Source of the DNA: Eleusine coracana subsp. coracana
Taxonomy: Eukaryota; Streptophyta; Magnoliopsida; Poales; Poaceae
Direction: 5' to 3'
Length of the DNA: 64,000 bases
Assembly (NCBI GenBank): GCA_032690845.1
Contig: CM064430.1
Coordinates: 5,070,949-5,134,948 of the forward strand
The notes beneath the pieces were generated by a model that saw nothing but the letters and a program-made list of their open reading frames with translations, had not been told where the DNA came from and did not search any database. A program made the position numbers and the translations under genes. Position 1 is the first letter of the stretch. Each line of letters opens with the position of its first letter. Below, piece by piece: positions 24,640 to 36,050 of this stretch.

Positions 24640-24960
24640 AAATATTCCAATGATGAAAATCCATTGTTCCAACCGCAAAATTCATTGTTCTAACGGTAAA
24701 ACCCAATTGTTCTAGATTTGAAAATCAATTATTCCAGCTGTGAAAATTAATTGTTCTAGCAACAAAAATAATTGCTCCAGGATTAATGAAAAGGAATTTT
24801 TTTGATTTGAATTTTAAATTTGTATTTTTAAAAAGTTTAATTGTTCCATACTACCGAAGCAAATGTTCCAACAATGCAAATCAATTGTTCTAATAGTGAA
24901 ATCCATTGTTCTAAATATAAAATTGTTTATGGTGCGAAAATTATTTATTCTAAATAATTT
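24640..24960. repeat. Degenerate array of an AAAATCAATTGTTCYA-type repeat
   Basis: About a dozen imperfect units of roughly 22-24 bp, each with ATTGTTC(C/T)A followed by A-rich spacer, interrupted near 24785-24835. Units differ by many substitutions, so the array is old. Confidence 0.7.
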
Positions 24961-25134
24961 GTCCTTGCTCTTGTACCCGGCGCATAGAAAGAAAAATAGT
25001 TAACACCTGCACTGGGCTCGCATGTCTGGCCTGCTCACGTACAGAAGAGTCGTTGTGGGCCCTGCCCACATTCACTACTACATACCGTGGGCCGTGCTAC
25101 AGGGAAATTATACATAGCGCGCTGTAGATATAGG

Positions 25135-25595
25135 AGGTCCCATTAAATTTATATTGAATAAGTACGAAAATAAATTCCTATTTAATAAATTATAAACAAA
25201 CCGTGTCTATGTTGCCCATTGTGTCGGGGTGTTGACCCAACCACGGCCCGGTGCATTGGGCCGTGCCAGCCTGGACACGAATTCGCTTGGACCAGGTCAA
25301 AACTATCGAACTTCATGTCTATCCGATAAGCCTGATCTATTTGGACACCTATACTTAAAAGGCCAAGCTAATTCTGTCTCCAAAAGCAAAAGGCCGAGAT
25401 AATTGGAGCCTGTCTCTCGAAGTATGGAAGCCCACAGCTCAATACGGCCCAGTTACGGTATCAGCAGTCAACCGCTGTCACTCCCGCCGTGCGCGGCTGC
25501 CTTGCTACTCCCTAATTATAGCCATCCGCTCGAGGAATCGGATCTTCAGGGGCATAGGCAGGCACGCCCGATCTGGCGGCGAGAACGAAGAAGCC
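25135..25595. other. Promoter and 5' untranslated region of the K+ channel gene
   Basis: There is no separate gene. The sequence becomes GC-rich toward 25596. No unambiguous TATA box was seen at a standard distance. Confidence 0.35.
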
Positions 25596-28500
25596 ATGCC
25601 GTGGAGGTGCGGCGGCGGCGGCGGCGCGAGCGCGGATGACGGCGGGAGCGGCCACCACGCCCCGTTCGGCGCGCTCCTCGGCGGCGGCTCCGGCCGCCGG
25701 CCGCGCCTCCGCCGCTGCATTATCTCCCCCTACGACCCGCGGTACCGCCTCTGGGAGAACTCCCTGATCGCGCTGGTGGCCTACTCCGCGTGGATGGCGC
25801 CCTTCGAGCTGGGCTTCGTCCCCGACCCCGGCGGCGCGCTCGCCGCCGCCGACAACGCCGTCGACGCCGCCTTCGCCGTCGACATCGCGCTCACCTTCTT
25901 CGTCGCCTACACCGACCGGAGGACCTTCCTCCTCCAGGACCACCCGGCCTGCATCGCGTGGCGCTACGCCACCTCCTGGCTCGCGCTCGACGTCGCGTCC
26001 ACCGTCCCCACCCAGCTCTCCCGCCGGCTCCTCCCGCCGCAGGCCAGGTCGTACAACTTCTTCGGCATGCTCCGGCTGTGGCGGCTCCGCCGCGTCGGAG
26101 CCCTCTTCGCACAGTACGTCTCCTTTTCTTTCTTTCTTTGTGATGATGAACAATTGTTATCGTCTCGAATTCTTGCTGAAAAATCTCACTTGATTCCTTC
26201 TCTTAATAATTAGTCTGGAGAAGGACAGGAAGTTCAGCTACTTCTGGGTGCGATGCGCGAGGCTCGTCTGTGTAAGTAGTATCGAGCGAAGCTCCGGCAT
26301 TAGCATTGTCTCTACTACTATAGAGAGTTAGAGACTGATGATGATGATGATGCTCAACGGATGCAGGTGACGCTGTTCGCGGTGCACAGCGCGGGGTGCT
26401 TGTACTACCTGCTGGCGGACCGGTACCCGGACCCGGCCAACACGTGGCTGCACACCTCCATGCCGGACTTCCACAACGAGAGCGTGTGGAGCCGCTACGT
26501 CGCGTCCTTATACTGGTCCATCACCACGCTCACCACCGTGGGATACGGCGACATGCACGCCGTCAACACCAGGGAGATGCTCTTCACAACCTTCTACATG
26601 CTCTTCAACCTCGGGCTCACCGCATACCTCATCGGCAACATGACCAACCTCGTCGTGCACGGCACAAGCCGCACCAGGAAATATGTACATGCATGCTCTT
26701 GCCAACCTTCGATGATCCTCTTAATTTGATGGTGTTGAGATTTCAATATGACATTGACTTGTTTGCTTCTTCTTCCTTTTTCGTGATGAAAATGAAACTG
26801 ATGAATTTAGAGGGATACGATCAAGGCGGCGTCAAGCTTCGCGCGGCGGCACCAGCTGCCAGGACGGCTGCAGGAGCAGATGATCTCGCACCTGAGCCTC
26901 AAGTTCAGGACCGACTCGGAAGGGCTGCAGCAGCTGGAGACGCTGGACGCGCTGCCCAAGGCCATCCGCTCCAGCATCTCGCACCACCTCTTCTTTGCCC
27001 TCGTACAGAACGTCTACCTCTTCCAGGGCGTCTCCAATGACCTCATCTTCCAACTAGTAATAATGAACAAACCCATGCCAATTTCTCAGTCTTTGATGCT
27101 TTCTAGTTTCCACTGGACAACGTTGTTACAAATGAGCCATGTAATTCTGCCTGAAGGTTTCTGAGATGCACGCCGAATACTTTGCGCCGAGGGAGGACTT
27201 CATTCTGCAGAACGAGGCACCCACGGATTTCTACATTATAGTCACTGGTAGTGTGGTAAAAAAAAAACACTCACTCTTTTCCATGCTCATACTTCAGTAA
27301 CTGCTAGAGGGATACTATGTAACAAACGATTAGTCGCTCATACTTCAGTAACTGCTAGAGGATACTATGTAACAAACGATTAGTCCAGTACTAGTTCTAA
27401 GAAGACTCCGGCATGTGATATTTGCAGGAGTTGCTAGAGCTTCAGAACGGTGCAGAGGTGGTAAGTCCTCGCTCTGTGTGTTCCACCCATTTCACTTTCC
27501 ATCTGGAGTCCCATTCATCAGGAAAATGTTTTTGCAGAGTGCTGAGTAATCCTTTTTAATTAATGTGATTACATTATTAGGTGGCTGGGACGGCCACGGT
27601 GGGCGATGTCGTCGGGGAGATCGGGGTTCTGTGCTACAGGCCCCAACTCTTCACGGCAAGAACTAGGTCCCTAAGCCAACTCCTGCGCATGGACCGGACG
27701 GACTTCCTCAGGGTCGTTCAGTCCAATGCTGGGGATGGCGCCATAATCATCAACAACCTTATTCGGGTTAGTCCACTTTTTAGTACGACGAACACAACGA
27801 TTTTATATAAACAATTATGCTTAGTTTCCTTGTTGTGCTAGGCAATTGCGATGTGTCACACTGCTTTGTCTGAATGATATTAGCAAATTAATTGCAGTAC
27901 CTCAAGGAGAAGAAGGATAGTGATGCTATCGCTGGTGTCGTGGAAGAGATCGAGCACATGCTTGCCCGGGGCCAGTTGGACCTCCCTATCACGCTCTACT
28001 TTGCCGCGTCCAAGGGAGATGATTACCTGATGCATCAACTCCTTAAGCGCGGCCATGACCCAAATGATTCGGATAAACATGGACACACAGCACTGGTATG
28101 CATACACACGTACCGTAATTGTTAAGAGGATCTCCAATATAGTTACGTAAAAAAATGCTCCAGAAACCTGATTTAGTGAGTTTGTAAAAAACTGTAGTGA
28201 GTAAAAAAGATTGCATTCTCCAACGGTTCCCAAATATATGGTTATCAAATAATACTAAATCTATTTACATCAACTTGTTTTGTGGGTTCTAGCATCAGTG
28301 TATGGAAAGTTTTTAGGATTGAGAGTTGCTGAACATGAGTCAAATGTAGCAACGAAAATGGATTCTTTTGGGAGTAAAGTATTGGGAATTGTTGGAGAGG
28401 TAGTTTTATGATATATTTTCTCAATTTAATTATAGGAAGTGTATATTGAGAATTATTGGAGATGCTCTAAGGATCAGTTGATGTTTACTTATTATTTTTT

Positions 28501-29692
28501 TGAGGAAGTGATGTTAACTTATTGTTTTAAAAATAAATTGACTAGTGTTCATTTTACTCATGATTTATCAGCATGCAGCAGCTTCCAGTGGAAGTGAACA
28601 ATGCATCAGGCTCCTCCTGGATCATGGCGCCGATCCTAATGCGAGAGGTCACAAGTTCCAAATCTTTATTTATATGACCTTTAAATAAGTTACGGCTACG
28701 TACATATCTTAATGCAGAGCCTGTTGGGGTAGTGTGTATTTCCTTGTGTTCTAAAACGAAAATCTTGTTGAATGTGTTCAGATAGAAAAGGGAGGATCCC
28801 GTTGTGGGAGGCATTACGCGGACGGCACGACGAGGCCGTGCAGCTGCTGGTGGACGCCGGCGCGGACCTCTCCTCCGGCGACGTGGCGCTGTACACCCGC
28901 GTCGCCGTCGAGGAGGACGACGCTGTGCTACTCGAGGACGTCGCCTGCCACGGCGGGGACGTGACGGCGGTGTGCTGGGCCGACGGCGTCACCGCTCTCC
29001 ACCGTGCCGCCATCGACGGGAACGTTCACATAGCCAGGGTCCTCCTCGAACACGGCGCCGATGCGGACCGGGAGGACGGTAGTGGCCGGACGCCGAGGAG
29101 CATTGCTGATCAGCTCGATCACCGTGAAATGCAGGCCCTGTTCACCCGATCGCAGGAACATGTGCAGCAAGATCAGGTTGTTCAGGGTACAAAACAACAA
29201 GGCTCGCCGCCACTGGACCATCATCATCGGAGGGTCCCGGCTGCTCCGGTGACCCGGTTCACGAGCGCGCCGGCGGTGGCGAGGTTCCCGTACCGCGACA
29301 GCATCGAGTCGTCACCGTCGTCGTCGATGAACAGCAGTCCTCGGAGGATGACCACGTTCCGGAACTCCCTCTTCGGCGTGCTCTCGTCGTCGCAAGCGAA
29401 CCGGCATGACGGCGGCGGGATCAGCCGGCACGAGAGGGAGAGGACGAAGGTCAGGGTGGTCATCTCCTGCCCCGAGAAGGGCAGCAGCGCGAAGAAGCTG
29501 GTGTTCATGCCGGAGACGGTGAGGCAGCTCGTGGAGCTCGGCGGGAGCACGTTCAGGTTCGTGGTAACCAGGGCGGTGACGATGGATGGAGCTGAGATCG
29601 ACGATGCAATTCTCGTCAGAGACGGCGATCATATTCAACTTGTCACCGATCAGTGGGTGCCTGAGACTGGCATCATGAATCGGACACAATAA
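25596..29692 (+). CDS. AKT1-type Shaker family inward-rectifying K+ channel
   Basis: Ten exons: 25596-26113, 26214-26271, 26367-26684, 26811-27056, 27157-27255, 27428-27460, 27581-27766, 27898-28095, 28572-28647, 28782-29692. All have GT/AG borders and phases that join to 880 residues. S1-S3 lie in exon 1, and the Arg-rich S4 (LRLWRLRRV) at about 158-168. The pore signature GYGD is at 251-254 in a TTVGYGD context. A C-linker and cyclic-nucleotide-binding-like domain (about 300-490), ankyrin repeats (about 515-720) and a C-terminal KHA domain (about 800-870) follow. The HQLLKRGHDPN ankyrin start, the NSLFG segment and VRVVISC are AKT1-subfamily marks rather than AKT2 or KAT. Family members take up K+ at the root plasma membrane and are activated by CBL-CIPK phosphorylation. 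It may be a second AKT1-like paralogue of rice; I could not confirm which locus. No break was found. Confidence 0.93.
27285..27385. repeat. 51-bp tandem duplication in an intron of the K+ channel gene
   Basis: GCTCATACTTCAGTAACTGC starts at 27285 and again at 27336. The second copy differs by one missing G. Near-identity shows a recent duplication, in the intron between exons 5 and 6. Confidence 0.9.
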
Positions 29693-30305
29693 CAGCATTA
29701 TGCGCCCAGGACGAGTCCGAGTCGATCGCCGTTCGGGAACCGTGTGCCGCTCGGGCGGGAATAATCCGAGTTTGAATTCCACAACCGAGTCGGATTGCAA
29801 CCCAGCTTTATGCGCCCTTGCTGAGTGTGAGTGCTGGTTGTTGGGCTTGAAGCCCTCCACACTCTCATGCCCTGCCGAGCCGTCCGTCGCTCAGCATGGA
29901 CTGCTTGGTTTCCTACGCTCCCTTTTGATCTACTCTGCCATCACAGGCGCTGAACATTGAGGAAATCCAAGCGGAAGGAGGGAAGTAATGGTGGGAACGA
30001 AGCGAGGAGGCATTGGACCATGCTCGTACGGAGGATGAACTTGGGTTGTGGGAAATCGGGCGTACATATTGTAGACGCAAAATACGGTCAAATACCACAG
30101 CACTAGAGATGAGTGTTAGTGCAAAATTAGATATTTTGGCTTTGTCCCACATATTAGCATTTTTTTTAAAATATGGTGTACATATATACATCTTTGACCA
30201 TATGCTACGCACGCCTATGTTGGGGTGCAGACACCTGAAGCGAGACTTTGTACATGCACATATTTACATGGGAAAGAGAAACCTTTCTCCATGTAAGAAA
30301 GATAT
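29693..30305. other. 3' region of the K+ channel gene and intergenic DNA
   Basis: 3' untranslated sequence, then no recognisable gene. No canonical AATAAA was seen close to the stop. Confidence 0.35.
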
Positions 30306-30600
30306 TTTTTTTTTTGAGAATACACACTACAACTCAGACATTCACAGCGCATGCACACTCACCTCCTATAAACATACGTACGTAAACCCTACTCCTATGA
30401 GCATCTTCAAAGACTGAGCCGGCAAATTCTTGAGATTGACGAAATCACCATTGACGCCTCGCTGTCCACGGGAGCGTCGCCTACCACGGAAAACACAATA
30501 CCGTTAAATTCTAGAAGATTCACTCCCACGGGGAATCGAACCCAGGACCTGAGGTGCTACTGAGCCTCTTATAACCACTAGGCTACAAGTTCGTGGGAGT
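30306..30600 (-). mobile_element. tRNA-derived SINE
   Basis: Read on the minus strand it begins with an RNA polymerase III promoter: an A box TAGCCTAGTGGTTA (about 30575-30590) and a B box GGGTTCGATTCC (about 30533-30546). It runs about 290 bp to an A-tail (T-run at 30306-30317 on the plus strand). This is the layout of plant tRNA-related SINEs such as the OsSN group. The target duplication was not resolved. Confidence 0.8.
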
Positions 30601-30649
30601 AAAACGGTCATAGGATATTATTGGCTGATAGAGAAGATCTCTCATACTA

Positions 30650-31765
30650 TAGCTGGCCAACAGGCCATGTCGGGTTGGTATGGCACGAGCCCATCACGGC
30701 CCGGACCATTTCTTTAATGGGTTGACACAACCTGTCTAGTTAATCGAGCCGTGCTGTGCCGGTGGGCCTATGCCCAAGCCCAAGCATGGCACAACTCGTT
30801 TTTCACGGGCCATGTCGGCCCACTCAACCCGACGGGCTATCTGGGTCGGCCCAGTCCAAAGCCCATTAAATTTTATATATTTGTTTTTGCTCCCAAAAAT
30901 AATTATATATATATATATAAAATAGATTTTTTATAACTAAATTTGAACTAAATAATATGATTTTATATGTAAATATTTAAACATTAATAATTTTATAACA
31001 TTTAATGCGACGGGCTAGACCGGGTCTAGCCGTGCTTCGTGGGCCAAGTCTATGGGCCAACCGGGCCAACTTAATCCGGTCATGCTTGTAGGGATGGCAA
31101 TGGGTCGGGTTCAGGTCGGATGGAGCAAAAACCCACCCACTAGAAAAAAGATATTGGGTGGAAATTAGCACCCACACCCACACCCACGGGTGAAAATTGA
31201 GACCCACGCCCACACCTACGGGTTTTGGGTGGGTGTCGGGTGCCCGTCAGGTTTCATATATCACATAGAAAAAAATCTCAAAATAAATATTTTATGAGGT
31301 TGATACAAATGTACAATGTCTATATATGTTATAATAATTAATAAAAAGTAAGTCATAGATATATATGTGGGTAATTTTATATAAATTCTTAATAACATAG
31401 TCATTAATCTCATAGTACATATATTTACTTAGGATTAGATTATTAAATGATGTGCTAAATTTTTTATGAGAATATGTTTCGAGGCCCAACGGGTCACCCA
31501 TGGATGAGAAATAAAATCCACACCCACACCCACACCCACCTTGGTCGGGTAGGGTGCGGGTGACACCCATGGATGAAAAATCACACCCACGCCCGCACCC
31601 ATCAAGTGCAAAACCCGTTGGGCCCCACACCCATAGGTGAAATTACCATCCCTACATGCTTGAGTCAACACATCAGGCTTGTGCCTAGGCGCAAGCATGG
31701 CCTGTGCCAGGCCAAAATTGCTAGGCCCGGGTCAGGCCATTTAGCCTAGCCCAGATGGCCAGGTA
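30650..31765. mobile_element. hAT-like non-autonomous element (outer)
   Basis: The ends TAGCTGGCCA (30650) and, reversed, TACCTGGCCA (31765) form short inverted repeats. The subterminal parts are rich in GGGCC/GGCCC motifs on both sides (about 30650-30860 and 31005-31080 with 31663-31765). A second hAT-like element is inserted in it. The 8-bp duplication is no longer readable. Confidence 0.6.
31089..31654. mobile_element. hAT-type MITE nested in the outer element
   Basis: A perfect 8-bp duplication CATGCTTG (31081-31088 and 31655-31662) flanks a 566-bp element with inverted ends TAGGGATGGCAAT / TAGGGATGGTAAT. Eight-bp duplications and these ends fit hAT elements. The inside has tandem CACCCACACCC-type runs near both ends (about 31130-31240 and 31500-31640) and no coding region. 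Confidence 0.92.
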
Positions 31766-31769
31766 TATC

Positions 31770-32010
31770 TTCTACAGATAAAATAATCTCCAAAAATTTT
31801 TCCTCCATCCTTACATGACGGTTATGTTGCCCATGTAAGTGTGAGAGAGGCCTTAAACGGTGCTTTGGTGCGGGGTCAAACATAACGATTCTTTTACCTA
31901 GCTCATATAAATTTGCTTCTATTGGGAATCGAATTCGGATCATTAGGGTGCTACTCCGAAGCCTTAATATTAACCTAAGATCCCTTTCACATGCAATAAA
32001 AATATAGCTC
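31770..32010 (-). mobile_element. Possible second tRNA-derived SINE
   Basis: On the minus strand a TCTTAGGTTAATATTAAGG segment (about 31965-31983) and a CGAATTCGATTCCC segment (about 31922-31935) resemble A and B boxes at SINE spacing. There is no clear tail, so this is tentative. Confidence 0.45.
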
Positions 32011-32481
32011 ATCGCCTATTTATTATCTCAACCATGTTGGTTGCATAGTTTGAAAATTCAGGCCACATGTAACAGAACTGACACATTTAAATGGAAAAAG
32101 GATGTATCCATGGAACATAAATATACTGCATCATCTATTTATTTAACTGGATTGGTTTGAGAAATTGAGGCCACATAAAACATAATTGAACCGTAAAGCT
32201 AAATACACATGACAGAGCAACCGAGGATCAAATCAGTTAGAAACAGAGGAAAAGTAAGTGGGAAAGATCCTACTACAATACAATAACCATTTTCAGCAAT
32301 GAAAAAGCTTTGGAGATTAGTAGCGGCCATGCCACGACCCACTACTAAAATTGGTTGAGGAGTCATGTCCATTACTAATTTGTGTAACATAGTGATGGAC
32401 ATGTCTTCATCCGCCACTAAATATGGTGATACAGATTAGTGGCCAGTCGTAACTGTGGCCTGCCACTAATCTGTGTCACCT

Positions 32482-34325
32482 TGAAAGGACCGAGTGACTG
32501 AGGAGGGGGGGGGGGTGAATCGGGAACTCATTATATATATCAAATTCATCAATTTCTAAACCAAACACTCAAAAAATAACTCCTATAGTAATTCTAGTGG
32601 TGAATTGGTGATCACACTAACAAGATAATGATCCTATAAAAGGAACAATAACCTGAGCATGCTAGTGAATCACACAAGATAATACAACTTATATGCAAGC
32701 TAGTGATATAAACATTGCAAGCTAGTGATAAAGACATGCGGAAGCAAACAATAAGTTAGAAAAGGAATCTGCTCATGCAATGCTACAAGATAAAGAACTA
32801 GAACACACAATCATGAGTAGCACAATACATACAAGGGTGATCAATCAAGCCAAAGCAACTCCAATACATTCTAGTGATCAAATGCAAAAGCTAAACACTA
32901 CTAGCAAGTAAAGCATCATAGTAAGGAGAGGGTCAAGGAATGCTCATGATTTTTTCCTGAGGTCTCGGAAGGATGGTGCCTTCCCCTACTCATGTTGGAC
33001 CACTCCTGTTGGAGTACCGGTCCCTCCCGCCACCAAGTGGAGTTATTGCACACGAGCCCGCAATCTCTCTCGGAGTGAAGACACGGTTGCGTCACCACAT
33101 CCACCAAGGCACACGCTCGTCTCACTCAAGAACTCGTCAGACTCTCCGAGCCGACACGGGCGCTCACTAGCGATGCCCCTTTCACCGGTGGGCTCAAACT
33201 GTGTACAAACGTGTGACGACCTTCACAACCAATCACGATAGGCTCGATCACTGATACCTAACCGGTCTAGGTCTCACCATAGACCAAGAGTAACAATCTA
33301 GATCACACCCTCAAGAACACCCTAGCCTTAGATGTGGATAGATGCTCAAGTTACTCTCAGTAGCACTCTCAAGATATCCAATATCCTCTCCTAGTGCTCC
33401 TCTCTTTTCCTCTTGGCTCCCTATAAATGCTCCCAACAATTCCACTGGCCAAGAGAGGTCTTTAAGGCCCTAGCAACAAAGTTATATAGGCTTCCAACCT
33501 CAAACTAGTCATTGCTCCACGAAGTCAACTTTCTGGGCCAACTCACCGTACAGTCCGATCACTCCTTGACCGAACAGTCCGGTCTCCACAGAACGACTCC
33601 TCGAGAGCCATTGGAACTCTGCCCTGGCTGATGACCTGCACTGATCTTACCGTTCGGTTAGTAGACCGGACCATTCGATCTCTTCACCTTCTACTCATTC
33701 TAGAGAGTACCCAAATCTTCACCTTCTATCCCTATTCCCATCCATACAGACCAGACCATCGGGTCTATAGACTGTACCATCCGGTCTCTGTGGGCCTTCC
33801 GCTAACAAACTCCTCATAGACTGCTCTCTGATCTCATGATGACCATACAGTCCGGTCACTACTGACCTACTGTCCGGTCTCTCTGTCCAGAAGTTGAAAC
33901 TTCTCGTCCTTGCTTGACTTTATTTCCCGGCTTCTTCCAACAACTCTTTGGCTTCTCCAATGTTACCTAGTGCCTATGATTTCACTGAGTATCTATTGAC
34001 ATCACTGACTAGCATGACCTAGATCCCATTGATAGTCCAGTTTTTCCTATGGACTCAAAGCCCTAACAACTAGACAAGTGTTCCAAACACTTGCTCCATA
34101 GCTTGTCCTTAGCCTTGATCCATCTTCATCAATCCTTGGACTCCATCAAGCTCCATGCTTGTGGTCATTGTCAGCAACCACCAAGGCAACCATCAATGAT
34201 TATCATAAGGTAGATAAGGTTTTCTATACGCACAACACTCATGTAGACATTAGTCACATTTCATGTTTGTCATTCATTACCAAAATATCATACTTGGGGT
34301 GATCTCAATGGTCATGAACCTTACA
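32482..34325 (-). repeat. Solo LTR, 1844 bp, with 5-bp target duplication
   Basis: Begins TGAAAGG and ends CTTACA, flanked by CACCT (32477-32481 and 34326-34330). On the minus strand a TATA-like CCTATATAAC (about 33485-33496) lies in a region matching the LTR at the right end of the window, which gives the orientation. A G-run lies at 32505-32515. Confidence 0.9.
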
Positions 34326-34330
34326 CACCT

Positions 34331-35100
34331 CCTATAAAAAGCAGGGGCATAGGAAGCACAACCCTATCCACTCCCTTCTACGCCCATTCTCCACCACCAC
34401 TGTCACTCTGCCATGTCAAAAACACTGCTTCTTCTCCCCCGCCGCATCGGGAGGATGGCCGTGTCCTCCATCCCTTTATGTGGCTGCACCAGATTTTGAC
34501 GTGGCGGTCCTCCCAGACCGAGACGACCCACGTGAAGATGTGCAGGGTGGCGAGATCCGGCGGCCGCCGCCCCGCCAAGCCCCGCCACAACAACAGTGGT
34601 GTCGTATCTTATGGTCTTGGAGGCCATGACTAGGATGACGGCAACAATTGCCATGGCCATAGGGGCGAAACCAGGATTTGGTCATGGGGGGGGGGGGGGG
34701 ACCAAGTTGTAAAATACAGTTTATGAGGGGGACCAAGATCAGTTTTTGGTTGAAATACATGGTAATTTCTTGTGTACAAATGAAGAGTAGACCAAGCATA
34801 GGGGGGCCAGGCCGCTCCTATAGCTTTGCCCCTACAAGGTTGTGACTGAGGCATCAATCTACCAACGCCACTGAGGTGGTAGTCTTCGTAATGGCAGAGG
34901 CAGAGGCCTTCGTGGCGGGAGACGAAGTGACAGAGGCAGTGCTGCTAGCCTAGGCGATGACACATGTAGTGGCGGTGGTGGCCCGGGTTCGGAAGATGAT
35001 GCTGGCAGCCAAGGCGGCAGCGATAGCTTAGGGTTAGGGTGGAGCCCATGACCTATCTGTGTGAGCCGCCATTTTTTAGGTCAGTTGATGGTGCGGTAGT
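34331..35100. other. GC-rich interior of the CACTA-like element
   Basis: Open frames on the minus strand (34378-34660) look like captured or random GC-rich sequence; I recognise no domain. The region contains one small MITE. Confidence 0.3.
34660..34834. mobile_element. Small hAT-like MITE
   Basis: Inverted ends TAGGGGCGAAACCAGGA (left) and TAGGGGCAAAGCTATAGGA (right, reverse strand) bound 175 bp that include a long G-run (34686-34700). The flanking duplication is not clear. Confidence 0.6.
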
Positions 35101-35628
35101 CACGGACAGTACCCGGCACTATACATACCTTATTTTGTGTAACCAATGACGCCCTTAGTGTCTGCCTGCCATAAACTTTACCTATTTTCAATAACGTTTG
35201 TTAGTGGCGGACTCTATGCCTGTCACTAAGCCCCCTTCCGACCCATTGATGAAAATCATTATTCTATTATTGAAATGATCGTCAATGAAAATAGGGAAGA
35301 AGAAGGAATGAATTTTAAAGGACCAAATTGCATAAAAACAAATCATCATTGTAAAGTTAAATTCTTGGTTGGTGGACACAAAATTCTGGTGCTGAACTGT
35401 TTTGTGAAATTTTAGGCGGGAAAATGAAATAAGTTCCGAACAAATATTTCCCACCCGTAACATTTGTAAGGACAACTGGACCAGTGGTGAGTCTTGAGGG
35501 TGGGCTACGAGGGCCGTGGCCAACCCCCAGATTTCGCCGCACAACCCACCTCCCCCATCTCAAAATAAATAGCACTGTAGTGCTCAACAGGCTGAGTCAA
35601 CTGTAAGTTACCCCTTGCTAAAAAAAAC

Positions 35629-36050
35629 TGTAAGTTACCCACCTCAGGAATGAGGGGGTAGTCGAAGGATCAATCATCGGGTGACACCTTGACGAAGCAA
35701 CAGCCTAAAAGTACACATATACGAGCATAATTGAATGGTGTGCACTGTAAAAATTTAACTATTACACCTTTTGTTCAGAATGTAAACGAGTTTGAAATTC
35801 AGTAACATAAATAGCAAAAGTGATATATCTCACGTTAGAATCCTATCATGAAGCACATCAAGCTCGTAGACGCGCCTCATTATCAAGAAGGACACCTACA
35901 TAAAACAACATAGAGAAAAGTCCTAAGCAACCAATACTCGGCAAGACTTATCCTTCAAAATAGCATGCTAAGGCCAACACCTAGTATACAGGGGCTGACC
36001 AAAGGTTGTTGGCATAATTGCAAAACAACACTAATAATTGATCATGTTTT
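35629..36050 (-). repeat. Inverted terminal fragment of the long-LTR family
   Basis: This segment is the reverse complement of the last 430 bp of the LTR at 36831-40992. Shared landmarks include GAATGAGGGGGTAGTCGAAG and TATCTCACGTTAGAATCCTA. It stops abruptly at about 36050, where unrelated sequence joins. Confidence 0.85.

Larger units (their letters stand above)
23570..25134. mobile_element. Possible TIR-bounded element hosting a TRIM
   Basis: CCTATATGTAGCGCGCGC at 23570 is mirrored by CCTATATCTACAGCGCGC read from 25134 on the minus strand. Between them lie a TRIM retroelement and a degenerate short-repeat array. No transposase and no clear target duplication were found, so the element class is unknown. 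Confidence 0.35.
32273..35275. mobile_element. Decayed CACTA-like element
   Basis: Left end CTACAATACAATAACC / ATTTTCAGCAATG (about 32271-32306) is mirrored at the right by CAATAATAGAATAATG / ATTTTCATCAATG (reverse strand, about 35242-35272). Subterminal GTGGCGGA- or CCACTAAT-type motifs recur at both ends (32310-32475; 35185-35235). The terminal CACTA itself is mutated. No transposase was found. It carries a solo LTR and a small MITE. Confidence 0.55.

Noticed and set aside
24640..24960. Possible CRISPR-like array
   Set aside because: Units are diverged, spacers are not unique and the genome is a plant; this is a degenerate tandem repeat.
25512..26153. 213-codon minus-strand frame opposite channel exon 1
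   Set aside because: Antisense shadow of a GC-rich exon; the plus frame has clear K+ channel motifs.
30533..30590. Possible tRNA gene on the minus strand
   Set aside because: A and B boxes are present, but the sequence continues into a 290-bp body with an A-tail and has no cloverleaf 3' half, which fits a SINE.
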